DNA from: an uncultured Eubacterium sp.
GTDB lineage: Bacteria; Bacillota_A; Clostridia; Lachnospirales; Lachnospiraceae
Length of the DNA stretch: 29,071 bases
Assembly (NCBI GenBank): GCA_948468465.1
Contig: CAOKJJ010000049.1
Span: forward strand, 1 to 29,071
Reading direction: 5' to 3'
The notes under the pieces are model-generated. The model worked only from the letters and a program-made list of their open reading frames with translations. It was not told where the DNA came from and searched no databases. A program made the translations under genes and the position numbers. Shown piece after piece: positions 1 to 8,200 of this stretch (the stretch's first letter is position 1; each line of letters starts with the position of its first letter).

Positions 1-72
1 CTATGGTATGGGATTGGGGTCAAATTTTTTGTCCACATCTATGGGTACATTATATATGCCGTATTATTTTTC

Positions 73-1287
73 TCATTTTCCTTGTTCCAATCTATCATTG
101 AATCCTCCCGCATAGTTCAAAAATTTCCGGTAATTCACGATAACCGTATCCCATGAAAAATGTGTTTTCACATATTCCATCCCCTGACGTCCCATCCTAT
201 CAGCCATTTCCTTCCTGCACGCCAGATACTTTACCGCTCCTTCAAATTCAAAATAATCCGAAAAAAACAATCCTCCGCCGGCTTCTTTCACAAAATTTTT
301 CGTAACCGCACACCGTTCATTTACCAGAACCGGCCTGCCGCACAGCCAGCTTTCCATAACCACAAGGGAAAAACTCTCATTTACGGAAGGCTGACACAAT
401 ACTACTGCAGCCCCGTAAGCATCATATTTGTCCTGTACGGGTACATATCGAAGATCCGTGACTTCTCTTTTTATCGCATCCGGTATTTCGATTGTTCCGC
501 CGCCAATCAGAACCAGTTTCAGCGGAGTTTTATTTCTTTTTTTAAATTCCGCAAAATATCTGAGCAATATGCCGACATTTTTCCCCTCATCCTTTCTTCC
601 CGCATACAGAACAAACTGACCGTTTATCTGATACTTTTCCCGAAACCTCCCAGGACTGTATGTAATATCTGTGTCCACGCCCTCGCCAAGCACCACGGTT
701 TTTACGCGGCTCAGGTCATAGATCCGTTCAGCCAATTCATATTCCGGCCATGAATGAAAAATCATGCCGCCGATTCCCGCAAACAGTTTTTTAAATATGC
801 GCAGGTGAATATAGCTTTCATCATGCAGGCAGGGAATGAGCACCGATTTTTCCGGACAGATACGCATCCCGTAATACGTCGTGCCAAACATATATGGGAT
901 AAAGACAAACACGTCATATTCGTCTGCATGCCTTCTTATATAATCATAAAGCTGCGGGCTGTTCACCATTTCCCTAATATATGTATGCTCTTCTTCCCGT
1001 GTCAGCGGCAGCTGCCCACGCATCAGCTTTAAATTCACGGCATCAAATGCTGCCGTATCTCTTTTCCTTACCCGGAACCGGCGTACTGGAATGCCCTGTT
1101 CCACGCTCCGTCCCGGCGTATGATAATTAAGACTCCAGTCGCTTTGAAATTCCTTCACGCACGTTGTGAGAATTTCCAGCTTCATACCGTCCCGTACCAG
1201 ATGCAGCGCCAGATTCCTGATCTCTGCTTCCGCCCCGCCTGGGATGTTCATTCCAAACCACGGAGTAACAATTGCTGTTTTTTTCAT
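73..1287 (-). CDS. GT4-type glycosyltransferase
   Basis: Predicted cytoplasmic GT-B glycosyltransferase of 404 aa that adds a sugar from a nucleotide-sugar donor to the growing surface polysaccharide; donor and linkage cannot be told. The N-terminal half carries a glycine-rich GGAE at residues 17-20. The C-terminal donor half has an LYAGRKDEGKN strand-loop near residue 230 and the GT4 E-x7-E pair E304/E312 in ESFSLVVMESW. The ATG is preceded by AGGAGACAGG. It starts 9 bp after the stop of the gene at 1297-2466 and is the last gene of the operon in view. It resembles that neighbour along its length (GGAE, FDA-N, HDE, LYAGR-DE-KN, YFEFEG-V-YL), so the two look like tandem duplicates that diverged. 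The family is firm; the substrate is unknown. Confidence 0.88.
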   Translation of the reverse strand: MKKTAIVTPWFGMNIPGGAEAEIRNLALHLVRDGMKLEILTTCVKEFQSDWSLNYHTPGRSVEQGIPVRRFRVRKRDTAAFDAVNLKLMRGQLPLTREEEHTYIREMVNSPQLYDYIRRHADEYDVFVFIPYMFGTTYYGMRICPEKSVLIPCLHDESYIHLRIFKKLFAGIGGMIFHSWPEYELAERIYDLSRVKTVVLGEGVDTDITYSPGRFREKYQINGQFVLYAGRKDEGKNVGILLRYFAEFKKRNKTPLKLVLIGGGTIEIPDAIKREVTDLRYVPVQDKYDAYGAAVVLCQPSVNESFSLVVMESWLCGRPVLVNERCAVTKNFVKEAGGGLFFSDYFEFEGAVKYLACRKEMADRMGRQGMEYVKTHFSWDTVIVNYRKFLNYAGGFNDRLEQGK

Positions 1288-1296
1288 ACCTGTCTC

Positions 1297-2466
1297 CTAT
1301 ATCCGCTCAATCAGGCCACAGAGCCTGTCCATAATTCGATTCCAGTCATATGTTTCCTGCACATAGGCTTTCGCGTTCCTGCATAACTGCCCCGTGATCT
1401 GCGGATGATCCAGTAAATAATTCACCACGCCCTCAAATTCAAAATAGTTCTGATAGTACAGCGCTCCGCCGCTTTTCAGACAGTGCCCCTTTAATACGCT
1501 GCATGTTCCGTTCACCACGACCGGAACGGACAGGCTCATGGCTTCCAGCACGGCAATCGACAGACTTTCATAAACGGAAGGCATGACAAAGATATCCGCT
1601 GCCGCCATTGCGTTCCACTTCTCCTGCTCCTCCACAAATCCCAGACACACAATATCTTTATCCTTCGGAACTGGTATCACGGACTTTCCAAGCAGCACAA
1701 GCCGCAGATCGTTTTTATTCCTTTTTTTATATTCCTGAAAATAACGGAACAGCACATGACAGTTTTTGCTTTCGTCAATCCTCCCGGCATACAGCAGGAA
1801 CCTGCCTGGTCCATGCTTTTTCTTAAATGTGCGCGCATCCGTCGTTTGGGGCGGCGTAATGCCAAATCCCCCGATCTTATACGACGCCTTTAGACCCGGA
1901 AATTTTTTATATACCAGCTCTTTTTCCTCTTCCGTATTAAACAGAAAAAAACGTGGCGTACGAAATACCCGCTCAAACATCCGCATATTTAAAAAAGGCT
2001 CGTCATGCGCTTCCGGAACGAGGATCGCCTTGTTTCCCACTTCCCGGATGCCCATCACAGTCGGATAATACAGATATGTAAAAAAAACAAACGCGTCAAA
2101 TTCATCCTTCCTTTTTCTTATATACCGGATCAGATCCGGTACAACAGGCCCCTGCCTGTAAAGCCATGCATACTCTTCCCGTGGTCTTAAGCCTGACGAT
2201 AAAAATCTGGCATTGATCGCGTCAAAATCCTTCTGGTTTCTTGTATGTTTTACCGAAAAACGGTGCACATGCACACGGCCGGCCATTTCCTCCTTACGGG
2301 GACAAACGTTTTCCCATGTCATATAGTCCACTGCCCGTGTCGTCAGCACATGTACCTCCTGGTATCTTAAGCAGAGCCTTTCTGCCATTTCCAGGCACTG
2401 CAGTTCCGCCCCGCCGTTTACCTCCCTGCCAAAACGCTGTACCACAAGACAGATTTTATTTTTCAT
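1297..2466 (-). CDS. GT4-type glycosyltransferase
   Basis: A 389-aa GT-B glycosyltransferase of the GT4 kind, presumably building the same polysaccharide. The N-terminal Rossmann half has NGGAE near residue 18, HDEPF marks the middle, LYAGRIDESKN opens the donor-binding half, and the E-x7-E motif is E300/E308 in ESLSIAVLEAM. The start codon lies inside the end of the preceding gene (11 bp overlap with 2456-3541), with GGGAG upstream, so translation is probably coupled. It shares diagnostic segments with the downstream gene at 73-1287, which suggests tandem duplication. Sugar specificity cannot be assigned. Confidence 0.88.
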   Translation of the reverse strand: MKNKICLVVQRFGREVNGGAELQCLEMAERLCLRYQEVHVLTTRAVDYMTWENVCPRKEEMAGRVHVHRFSVKHTRNQKDFDAINARFLSSGLRPREEYAWLYRQGPVVPDLIRYIRKRKDEFDAFVFFTYLYYPTVMGIREVGNKAILVPEAHDEPFLNMRMFERVFRTPRFFLFNTEEEKELVYKKFPGLKASYKIGGFGITPPQTTDARTFKKKHGPGRFLLYAGRIDESKNCHVLFRYFQEYKKRNKNDLRLVLLGKSVIPVPKDKDIVCLGFVEEQEKWNAMAAADIFVMPSVYESLSIAVLEAMSLSVPVVVNGTCSVLKGHCLKSGGALYYQNYFEFEGVVNYLLDHPQITGQLCRNAKAYVQETYDWNRIMDRLCGLIERI

Positions 2467-3541
2467 TTTTTTCTCCCAGAAATTCGTTCAAATATTTTAT
2501 AAACCTTCTTTTTGTGCGGCTGCCTGAAAAATGTACCAGCCTTTTGCTCTCCCCCTCCAGCAGCGTCTGACGCACAGAATCATTAGTCAGTATATAGTTC
2601 AGCACGGATGCGTTCACCAGCGGGTCCTTTGTATCCGTTAAAAACCCGCTCCCTCCAAGTGTTTCCGTAACCGCCGTACTGTCATACGCAAGAATCGGAA
2701 GCTTAAAATACATCGCCTCCACAAGCGGCACACAGAATCCCTCATGCTCACTCATACAGACAAACGCATCTGCAATATGATAATAAGCCAAAAGCTCCTC
2801 AAATCGGATATGCCCGGTAAAATGTACGTGTTTCAGATGCAGTTTTTGTACATACTCCTGCAGTCTTTCGTAATAAGCCTCCATCCCGTCATAAGATCCG
2901 GCCAGAAACAGTCTGGATTTTGCGCAGTATCGTTTCTGATACTGGTAAAACATGCGGATAATATCTTCCTGTTTTTTATTCGGGGCAATTCTTCCCGTAA
3001 ACAAAATATTGATATAGCCGTCACCCGCATATCTGCCCATAATCTTTCTGTCCGGCTTTTTTTCATAATCCCGAAACGGTATTAATATCGGCAGCACGTC
3101 GATCCGGCAGGTATATCCGGCCTTTTGCAGCTGTTTTTTGTTAAATTCGGAAACTGCAAGACAGTAGTCCGCACGATCAGAAAGATACGCCATCCCGCGC
3201 AGCCCATCCTTCCCCATTTCGACACCGTGCCTGCTGTAGCCCTCAAAAAACTCCGGCGGGGTAATATTGTGATAAATGATAATTTTTCTTCCCTTATAAT
3301 TTTCCAGTGTGTAATTTAATGCCGTACCCGTTGACAAATGATAAATAATCACATCCTGTTTATGCAGACGGGGCAGCGAATGGAGCTGCCTGACAATTCC
3401 AGGCGGCAGACCCGGACCAATATTTTCCGCGTAAACGCCAGTTCCATATCCAAGACCTGCAATCAGCGCATGCAAAGCAAGCGCATCGTTGCTTACCGCG
3501 TCACCGTAAGAAATCGTGGGAAGCATCTGTATGATCTTCAT
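2456..3541 (-). CDS. GT4-type glycosyltransferase
   Basis: A 361-aa single-domain GT4-type glycosyltransferase. The donor half shows ILFTGRIAPNKKQEDII and the E-x7-E pair E267/E275 within EHEGFCVPLVEAM. The N-terminal half (MKIIQMLPTISYGDAVSNDA, then IIYHNITPPEFF) is of the type seen in enzymes acting on lipid-linked or polymer acceptors in the cytoplasm. The ATG has GGGAG 6 nt upstream. The leader is unusual: four 17-bp tandem repeats lie just upstream, and the last one begins an 11-codon open frame whose TGA overlaps this ATG as ATGA. Followed by an 11-bp overlap into the next glycosyltransferase. Substrate unknown. Confidence 0.88.
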   Translation of the reverse strand: MKIIQMLPTISYGDAVSNDALALHALIAGLGYGTGVYAENIGPGLPPGIVRQLHSLPRLHKQDVIIYHLSTGTALNYTLENYKGRKIIIYHNITPPEFFEGYSRHGVEMGKDGLRGMAYLSDRADYCLAVSEFNKKQLQKAGYTCRIDVLPILIPFRDYEKKPDRKIMGRYAGDGYINILFTGRIAPNKKQEDIIRMFYQYQKRYCAKSRLFLAGSYDGMEAYYERLQEYVQKLHLKHVHFTGHIRFEELLAYYHIADAFVCMSEHEGFCVPLVEAMYFKLPILAYDSTAVTETLGGSGFLTDTKDPLVNASVLNYILTNDSVRQTLLEGESKRLVHFSGSRTKRRFIKYLNEFLGEKNEK

Positions 3542-3560
3542 GTCGTTCTCCCGTTTTCTA

Positions 3561-3628
3561 TTTTTCTTTTCATCAGATTTTTCTTTTTATCTGATTTTTC
3601 TTTTCATCAGATTTTTCTTTTCATCAAA
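3561..3628. repeat. Four tandem 17-bp repeats in the operon
   Basis: Four head-to-tail copies of a 17-bp unit (plus-strand form TTTTTCTTTTCATCAGA) lie at 3561-3577, 3578-3594, 3595-3611 and 3612-3628. Copies 1 and 3 are identical, copy 4 differs at one base and copy 2 at three. The array spans the last codons and stop of the small gene at 3607-3981 and the leader of the next glycosyltransferase. On the transcribed strand three of the units contain ATGAAAAGAAAAAT. Because 17 is not a multiple of three, the units cannot encode one peptide repeat. Confidence 0.9.
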
Positions 3629-3981
3629 TCAATCTCTTTCTGCTGCCGGAAAACCGCTTCTGAAAGCTGTTCCACCGCATCCGCCGCAGCACGGTTAAAT
3701 GCTGTCTGGTCTTCTGCCATCGGCGCAACGATAAATCCTGCCAGCTTATACAGAATTTTTTTCAGTATTCCTTTGATTCCGCGATTGACCGGGTGTCTCC
3801 ATGAAACAGATGCCAGTTTTCTCATCTGCCTGACGCCGTCTGCTGTAAAATCCCGTTCTGCCGTATTCTTCTGGGGAAACGGCACATCCTCAAAACTTAA
3901 CATATCCGCCGTATAACCTTTTTCTTTGATATCCGCCCTGATCTGAGCCATGATCTGTTCCACATTTATCCGCTGCATCAT
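3607..3981 (-). CDS. Small helical protein, stand-alone methyltransferase N-domain-like
   Basis: A 124-aa protein without an enzyme domain; I do not recognise a named family. Residues about 70-115 (KKILYKLAGFIVAPMAEDQTAFNRAAADAVEQL in part) match in pattern the N-terminal segment of the methyltransferase at 9220-10245, which has a basic amphipathic stretch followed by PLLDHQTEFNASVVRCLNEY. Both then run into a predicted coiled coil. It sits 7 bp after a methyltransferase (3989-5269) that lacks such an N-terminal segment, so it may act as a separate adaptor for it; that is inference. AAGGAGG precedes two adjacent ATG codons (3981 and 3978), and the second has the better spacing. The stop codon lies within the 17-bp repeat array. 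Confidence 0.7.
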   Translation of the reverse strand: MMQRINVEQIMAQIRADIKEKGYTADMLSFEDVPFPQKNTAERDFTADGVRQMRKLASVSWRHPVNRGIKGILKKILYKLAGFIVAPMAEDQTAFNRAAADAVEQLSEAVFRQQKEIDLMKRKI

Positions 3982-3988
3982 TTCCTCC

Positions 3989-5269
3989 TTATTTTTCCTG
4001 GGAAGGAATATCTATTCTTATTTCTGAAAATCCGACTGCCAGCACTCTCTGATCATCACTTACTCCCAACTGTGCAGGTGAACACGCATCCGGGTATTCA
4101 AATTCCAGTTCCAGTTTCTGATCCTTCACACATCCTTCCTGCAGCATAAAAGAAATTTCCCTGTCCTGTTTCTCATTCAGACATCCGCTGAAAACTTCCT
4201 TTTTACCCCCCCCCATGCAAAAAATACGGATCCGCTGTCTGCCGGAAAATATATGCTTAAATTTTACTGTCACCCGCATGGCATATCTGTTAATCTCCAT
4301 ATCAGAAATCAGAAAACTTGCTTTTGCTTTCTTTCCGCACGACCATGCAAAATCTGTTTCAATACCGGATATGCCGGATACAAAATACCGGATCCCGTTC
4401 CCTTCCTTCGTAAACAAAACAGAAGTGCCCAGCTGATACTGCCGTCCGCATTTTTCCGGCGACCAGTTCGTAACGCGTTTGTGCATTCCCACAATCATAT
4501 CAAACAACTCCAGACAGTCCGAATCATAATACCGTTCGTAACAGGACCTGTATTTTAGCAGATGATCATCTTCCGGCATATACGACCATGTCAGCGAAAG
4601 CGCATGAAAGCAGTCCTGCACATACTTTTTCGTATCCAAACTGATGCAATATGCACCAATATTCGGATATCCGTATTCCCTGTCGGTATCTTTTATAATG
4701 ATCTTATCAGCCGTAACCGTATCCAGCAGCAGCTGGGTGGCAAATGTCTGACTGTCTCCCCATAAATGGCTGGCTGCAATATCATGCAGCACCACACATG
4801 CGCCCGCATGCAAATAAGGAAGCACTGCCAGAAAATCCAGCAGCTCACCGGGAAGGATATGCATCGTATCCAGAATGACAAAATCAATATCTTTTCCGAT
4901 TTTATCCAGATATTCCGGCAGCACATCTCCAAGCAGAAACGTATGATGTATATCCGGTTTTATCCTCTTTTTCACATTTTCAGCAGCAAACCCGGTCTGT
5001 CTGGCAGTATCCCGGTAATAATCTTTGGCCAGATCCACAGAATACATCTCACACATTTGCGTCTGGCCGATCATGTCCAGGCACTGTAGCATAATCGCTG
5101 TCGTACCGCCGCCAGCCACCCCGACTTCCAATATTTTATGCGGTCTTTTCTGTCTGAGCAGTCCGCATAAAAATGCGGACTCAAATTCAGTCATTTCCAC
5201 CCATTCTGCCGCTGCCGTCTGCTCGCAGACAATCGTTCTCGGTTCATAAAACAATTCCAGATTATCCAT
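3989..5269 (-). CDS. SAM-dependent methyltransferase with C-terminal beta domain
   Basis: A 426-aa class I SAM-dependent methyltransferase, probably methylating a sugar of the polysaccharide. The SAM-binding motif is ILEVGVAGGG at residues 46-55, with the acidic SVDLAKDYY at the end of strand 2, FLLGDVLPEYL and then FVILDTMHILPGE, the pattern of the Methyltransf_24 / CmcI-like group. From about residue 290 a second domain follows (GISGIETDFAWSCGKKAKASF to SPAQLGVSDDQRVLAVGF). This resembles the accessory beta-sandwich attached to many polysaccharide glycosyltransferases, where SPxELG-SxDxRxLG-like endings are common. A run of nine G on the coding strand (4206-4214) encodes Gly353-355 inside that second domain. 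AAAAGGAAA precedes the ATG, and it lies 25 bp after the triple glycosyltransferase. Confidence 0.8.
   Translation of the reverse strand: MDNLELFYEPRTIVCEQTAAAEWVEMTEFESAFLCGLLRQKRPHKILEVGVAGGGTTAIMLQCLDMIGQTQMCEMYSVDLAKDYYRDTARQTGFAAENVKKRIKPDIHHTFLLGDVLPEYLDKIGKDIDFVILDTMHILPGELLDFLAVLPYLHAGACVVLHDIAASHLWGDSQTFATQLLLDTVTADKIIIKDTDREYGYPNIGAYCISLDTKKYVQDCFHALSLTWSYMPEDDHLLKYRSCYERYYDSDCLELFDMIVGMHKRVTNWSPEKCGRQYQLGTSVLFTKEGNGIRYFVSGISGIETDFAWSCGKKAKASFLISDMEINRYAMRVTVKFKHIFSGRQRIRIFCMGGGKKEVFSGCLNEKQDREISFMLQEGCVKDQKLELEFEYPDACSPAQLGVSDDQRVLAVGFSEIRIDIPSQEK
4206..4214. repeat. Nine-base G tract within the methyltransferase gene
   Basis: Nine consecutive C on the plus strand (nine G in the mRNA) inside codons for Met-Gly-Gly-Gly in the C-terminal domain. 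Slippage would change the frame after about residue 353, removing most of the beta domain while leaving the SAM domain intact. It could also be a sequencing-sensitive site. Confidence 0.85.
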
Positions 5270-5294
5270 TTTCCTTTTCCCTTACTTGCTTCTT

Positions 5295-8200
5295 TTATAC
5301 AAACTCTGACAGTATTTTCAATAAATGAATCCTACTCTCATATCCCTGCGCACAAAATCCCATTTCATTCCAGATGCCTGTCTCTGCCTCCGGAACAATC
5401 ATGCGGACCTTATAATCTTTTAACTGTTTCATCTGTTCCCTGTCCGGCCTCTCTCCTTCCAGAACCACACATGCTTTCATTACCGCATAATCTTGCGGCA
5501 AAACAATCCAGTCCAACAGAAGAATCCTCTCATCCGTAACTTCCGCAATCGAAGCAGGCAGTATACTGCCTTTTATGGAAACAAACGGTTTTGAATGAAT
5601 CGTCTGCTTTTCGATGCTTCTGTATATATTCAGCAGTTCGCTGGCCTGATTGCTGATATCATATCTGCGAATCATTTTCTTACCGGCATCTCCAAAAGAC
5701 TTTTGCAGGGATTCATCATCCATCAGTGTGCGGATCTTCTCAGCCAGATCCTGATCATCTCCCGGACGGAATAAAAATCCGTTGATCCCATGTCTGACCA
5801 GCTCACGATTGCCGCCAAGATCTGAAGCGATTACCGGTATCCCGCACGCCATGGCCTCAGTTATGCTGACCGGCTGATTTTCCGGCCAGACAGACGGCAG
5901 GCAGTATACATCTGTTTCGGCAAATACACGAATCATATCGCTGTTGTTCAATTTTCCCCAGAACCGAATTTGTGAAAGCACTCCCAGTTCAACAGCAAGA
6001 TGCCGATAGTTGTCATACTCTTCTCCATCACCAGCCAGTTCTATTTCTATATTTTTTCTTTTCAACCGTGCAGCCGCCCGTATCAGCAGTTCAATACCTT
6101 TATGTTCTCCAAAATGACCTACAAAAGCAATTCTGAACTTTTCAGATTGCTTTTTTCTCATATTCGCATATTTTTTCGTATCAATCCCGTTCCACAGCTG
6201 GCGCATCCGATGCCATGAAAATCCCCCGCGGATATACGCATCTGCCAGATATCTGCTCGGTGAGAGAAATGTATCCACTTTTTCAAAAACTTTTCTGAAA
6301 TACCCCTGACGGATATTTACCGGAATGTGGATGTCACCTGCATTTAATACCGGCATACATGCGTTACACTGCCAAAAATGATCACATAATTTATGATCAT
6401 TATCCAATATTGTATTTTTCAGGCAAAATCCCCAATGATCATGCAAGGTCATGCAGACTGCCGCACCAAAATCCTTTGCGGTTTCCAGCATTCCCAGTGA
6501 CATACCGGTCATATTGTGACCATGCACCACAGTCGGATTAACCAGTCCGCAAAGCTGCCGGAACGCCTCGTTCATTTCCCTGTGGAAAAAACTGATGCCT
6601 GACGGATTCATGTGACTGCCTGAAACACAAAACCGAACAATCAGCACTCCATCATACATCCCTGCATGGCAATATCCATCACAATATGTTTCCGACAAAT
6701 CCATAGAAAAAACAATTAAAAATACCTTTTCATCATTTGCAATGATCCTGGACTGACCGTGCGCGATAATTTCCGCGCCGCCTATAAATCCGGGAGGGTA
6801 AAAATTACTGCATACGATAATACGATCTTCCGCATTTTTTTCCTTTATATATTTTTCTATCTGCCTGATCAGACTGTGTGAAAAATATGTATTTTCCCAT
6901 CTGGCATCCCTGCCGGTTATTTCCCCCAAACCTTCGATCATGCCATCCGCATAGGCATCCCATGTGATAATCTTTCTTTTTACCGCTTCATTTTGCAATC
7001 CAACAACATATGCTTCATCCGTAATCATTCTTAACAGGCTGCCCTTTATCTGTTCCACATCAAGGATATCTGTCAGACAGCAGCCTCCAGCTGCCCCCAG
7101 TCCACCCAGACTGCCGCTGTTGCTGCAAAGGCAGGGTTTTCCAAACCAGAGACTTTCCATCACAGGCATTCCATACCCTTCTATCTCGGATGGATAAACG
7201 GTAAATGCACACTCACGGTACAGCCGGCGCAGTTTTGCATCATCAACCACTCCCAGCCATTCAATATTTGCATATCTGCTGCACACATCTTCAACAAATG
7301 CCGGAATTTCAGTATTTCCTGCGTATCTGTTTCCAACCATAGTCAGGGAAACGCTTTTTTTTAATCGTACCTGCTCATCCATTAGTTCTGTAAAAGCTCT
7401 CAGGAAACGTTTATGATTTTTTCTCGGTTCCAGCGTCGAAACAAATAAAATACGGCATTTGTCTGCTCTTTGGGTGATTTTCGTCCGATTACGCGCAGCA
7501 TCATCCATTTCACCGGCAAGTTCAACTGTTTTCACAAATGTTCCACGTATTCCCTGTTCCTTCCAATACTTTCGCAGATCGGATTCATTATGCCCCGCCG
7601 TCGGAAAAACCATATCGCAGAAAGCCAGCTCCATCATATATTTCACATGATTCTGATGAATCGTGCCGCTGCACAAATCCGGGCGCAATACAGGAATCGC
7701 ATCATGAAAAACAGCTGAAATCAGTATGTGAAATCTATGTGCATAGTTTATGATGCAATGCATGCGATCATGTTCCACGGTTTCTGTCAGAAGCAGAAAT
7801 TTGCTTCGTCCGTCAAACCTGCACAATGCTTCATCCATACAGGTTCGCGGTTCCCCTTCCACAGAACGGTATCGTATATATTTTTTATCTGCTCCTCCAT
7901 AAGCACACAGAAGATCTGTTTCCTTTTCATATGGAAACACATATTTATGCATACCCTCATCCCAGATAACAAAAACCGTTTCCATTTTTTTCTGCATCTG
8001 ACGCGCTATTTTCCTTGTAACACGCATCACCCCGGAATTTGCGGTATCGTGACAGGCATTCGTAACATCTATAAAGAGCACTCCGGACAACACCATATCC
8101 TTTTGCATCTGACGCAGTATGGTATGCGCGCACTTTTTCCAGCTAAACTTCTGATGAAAATTTTCCAGTGACTGATGCAGTTCCGTTTCTTCTACCGGCA

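Noticed and set aside
3561..3628. CRISPR-like array.
   Set aside because: Units are directly tandem with no spacers, and no cas genes are present.
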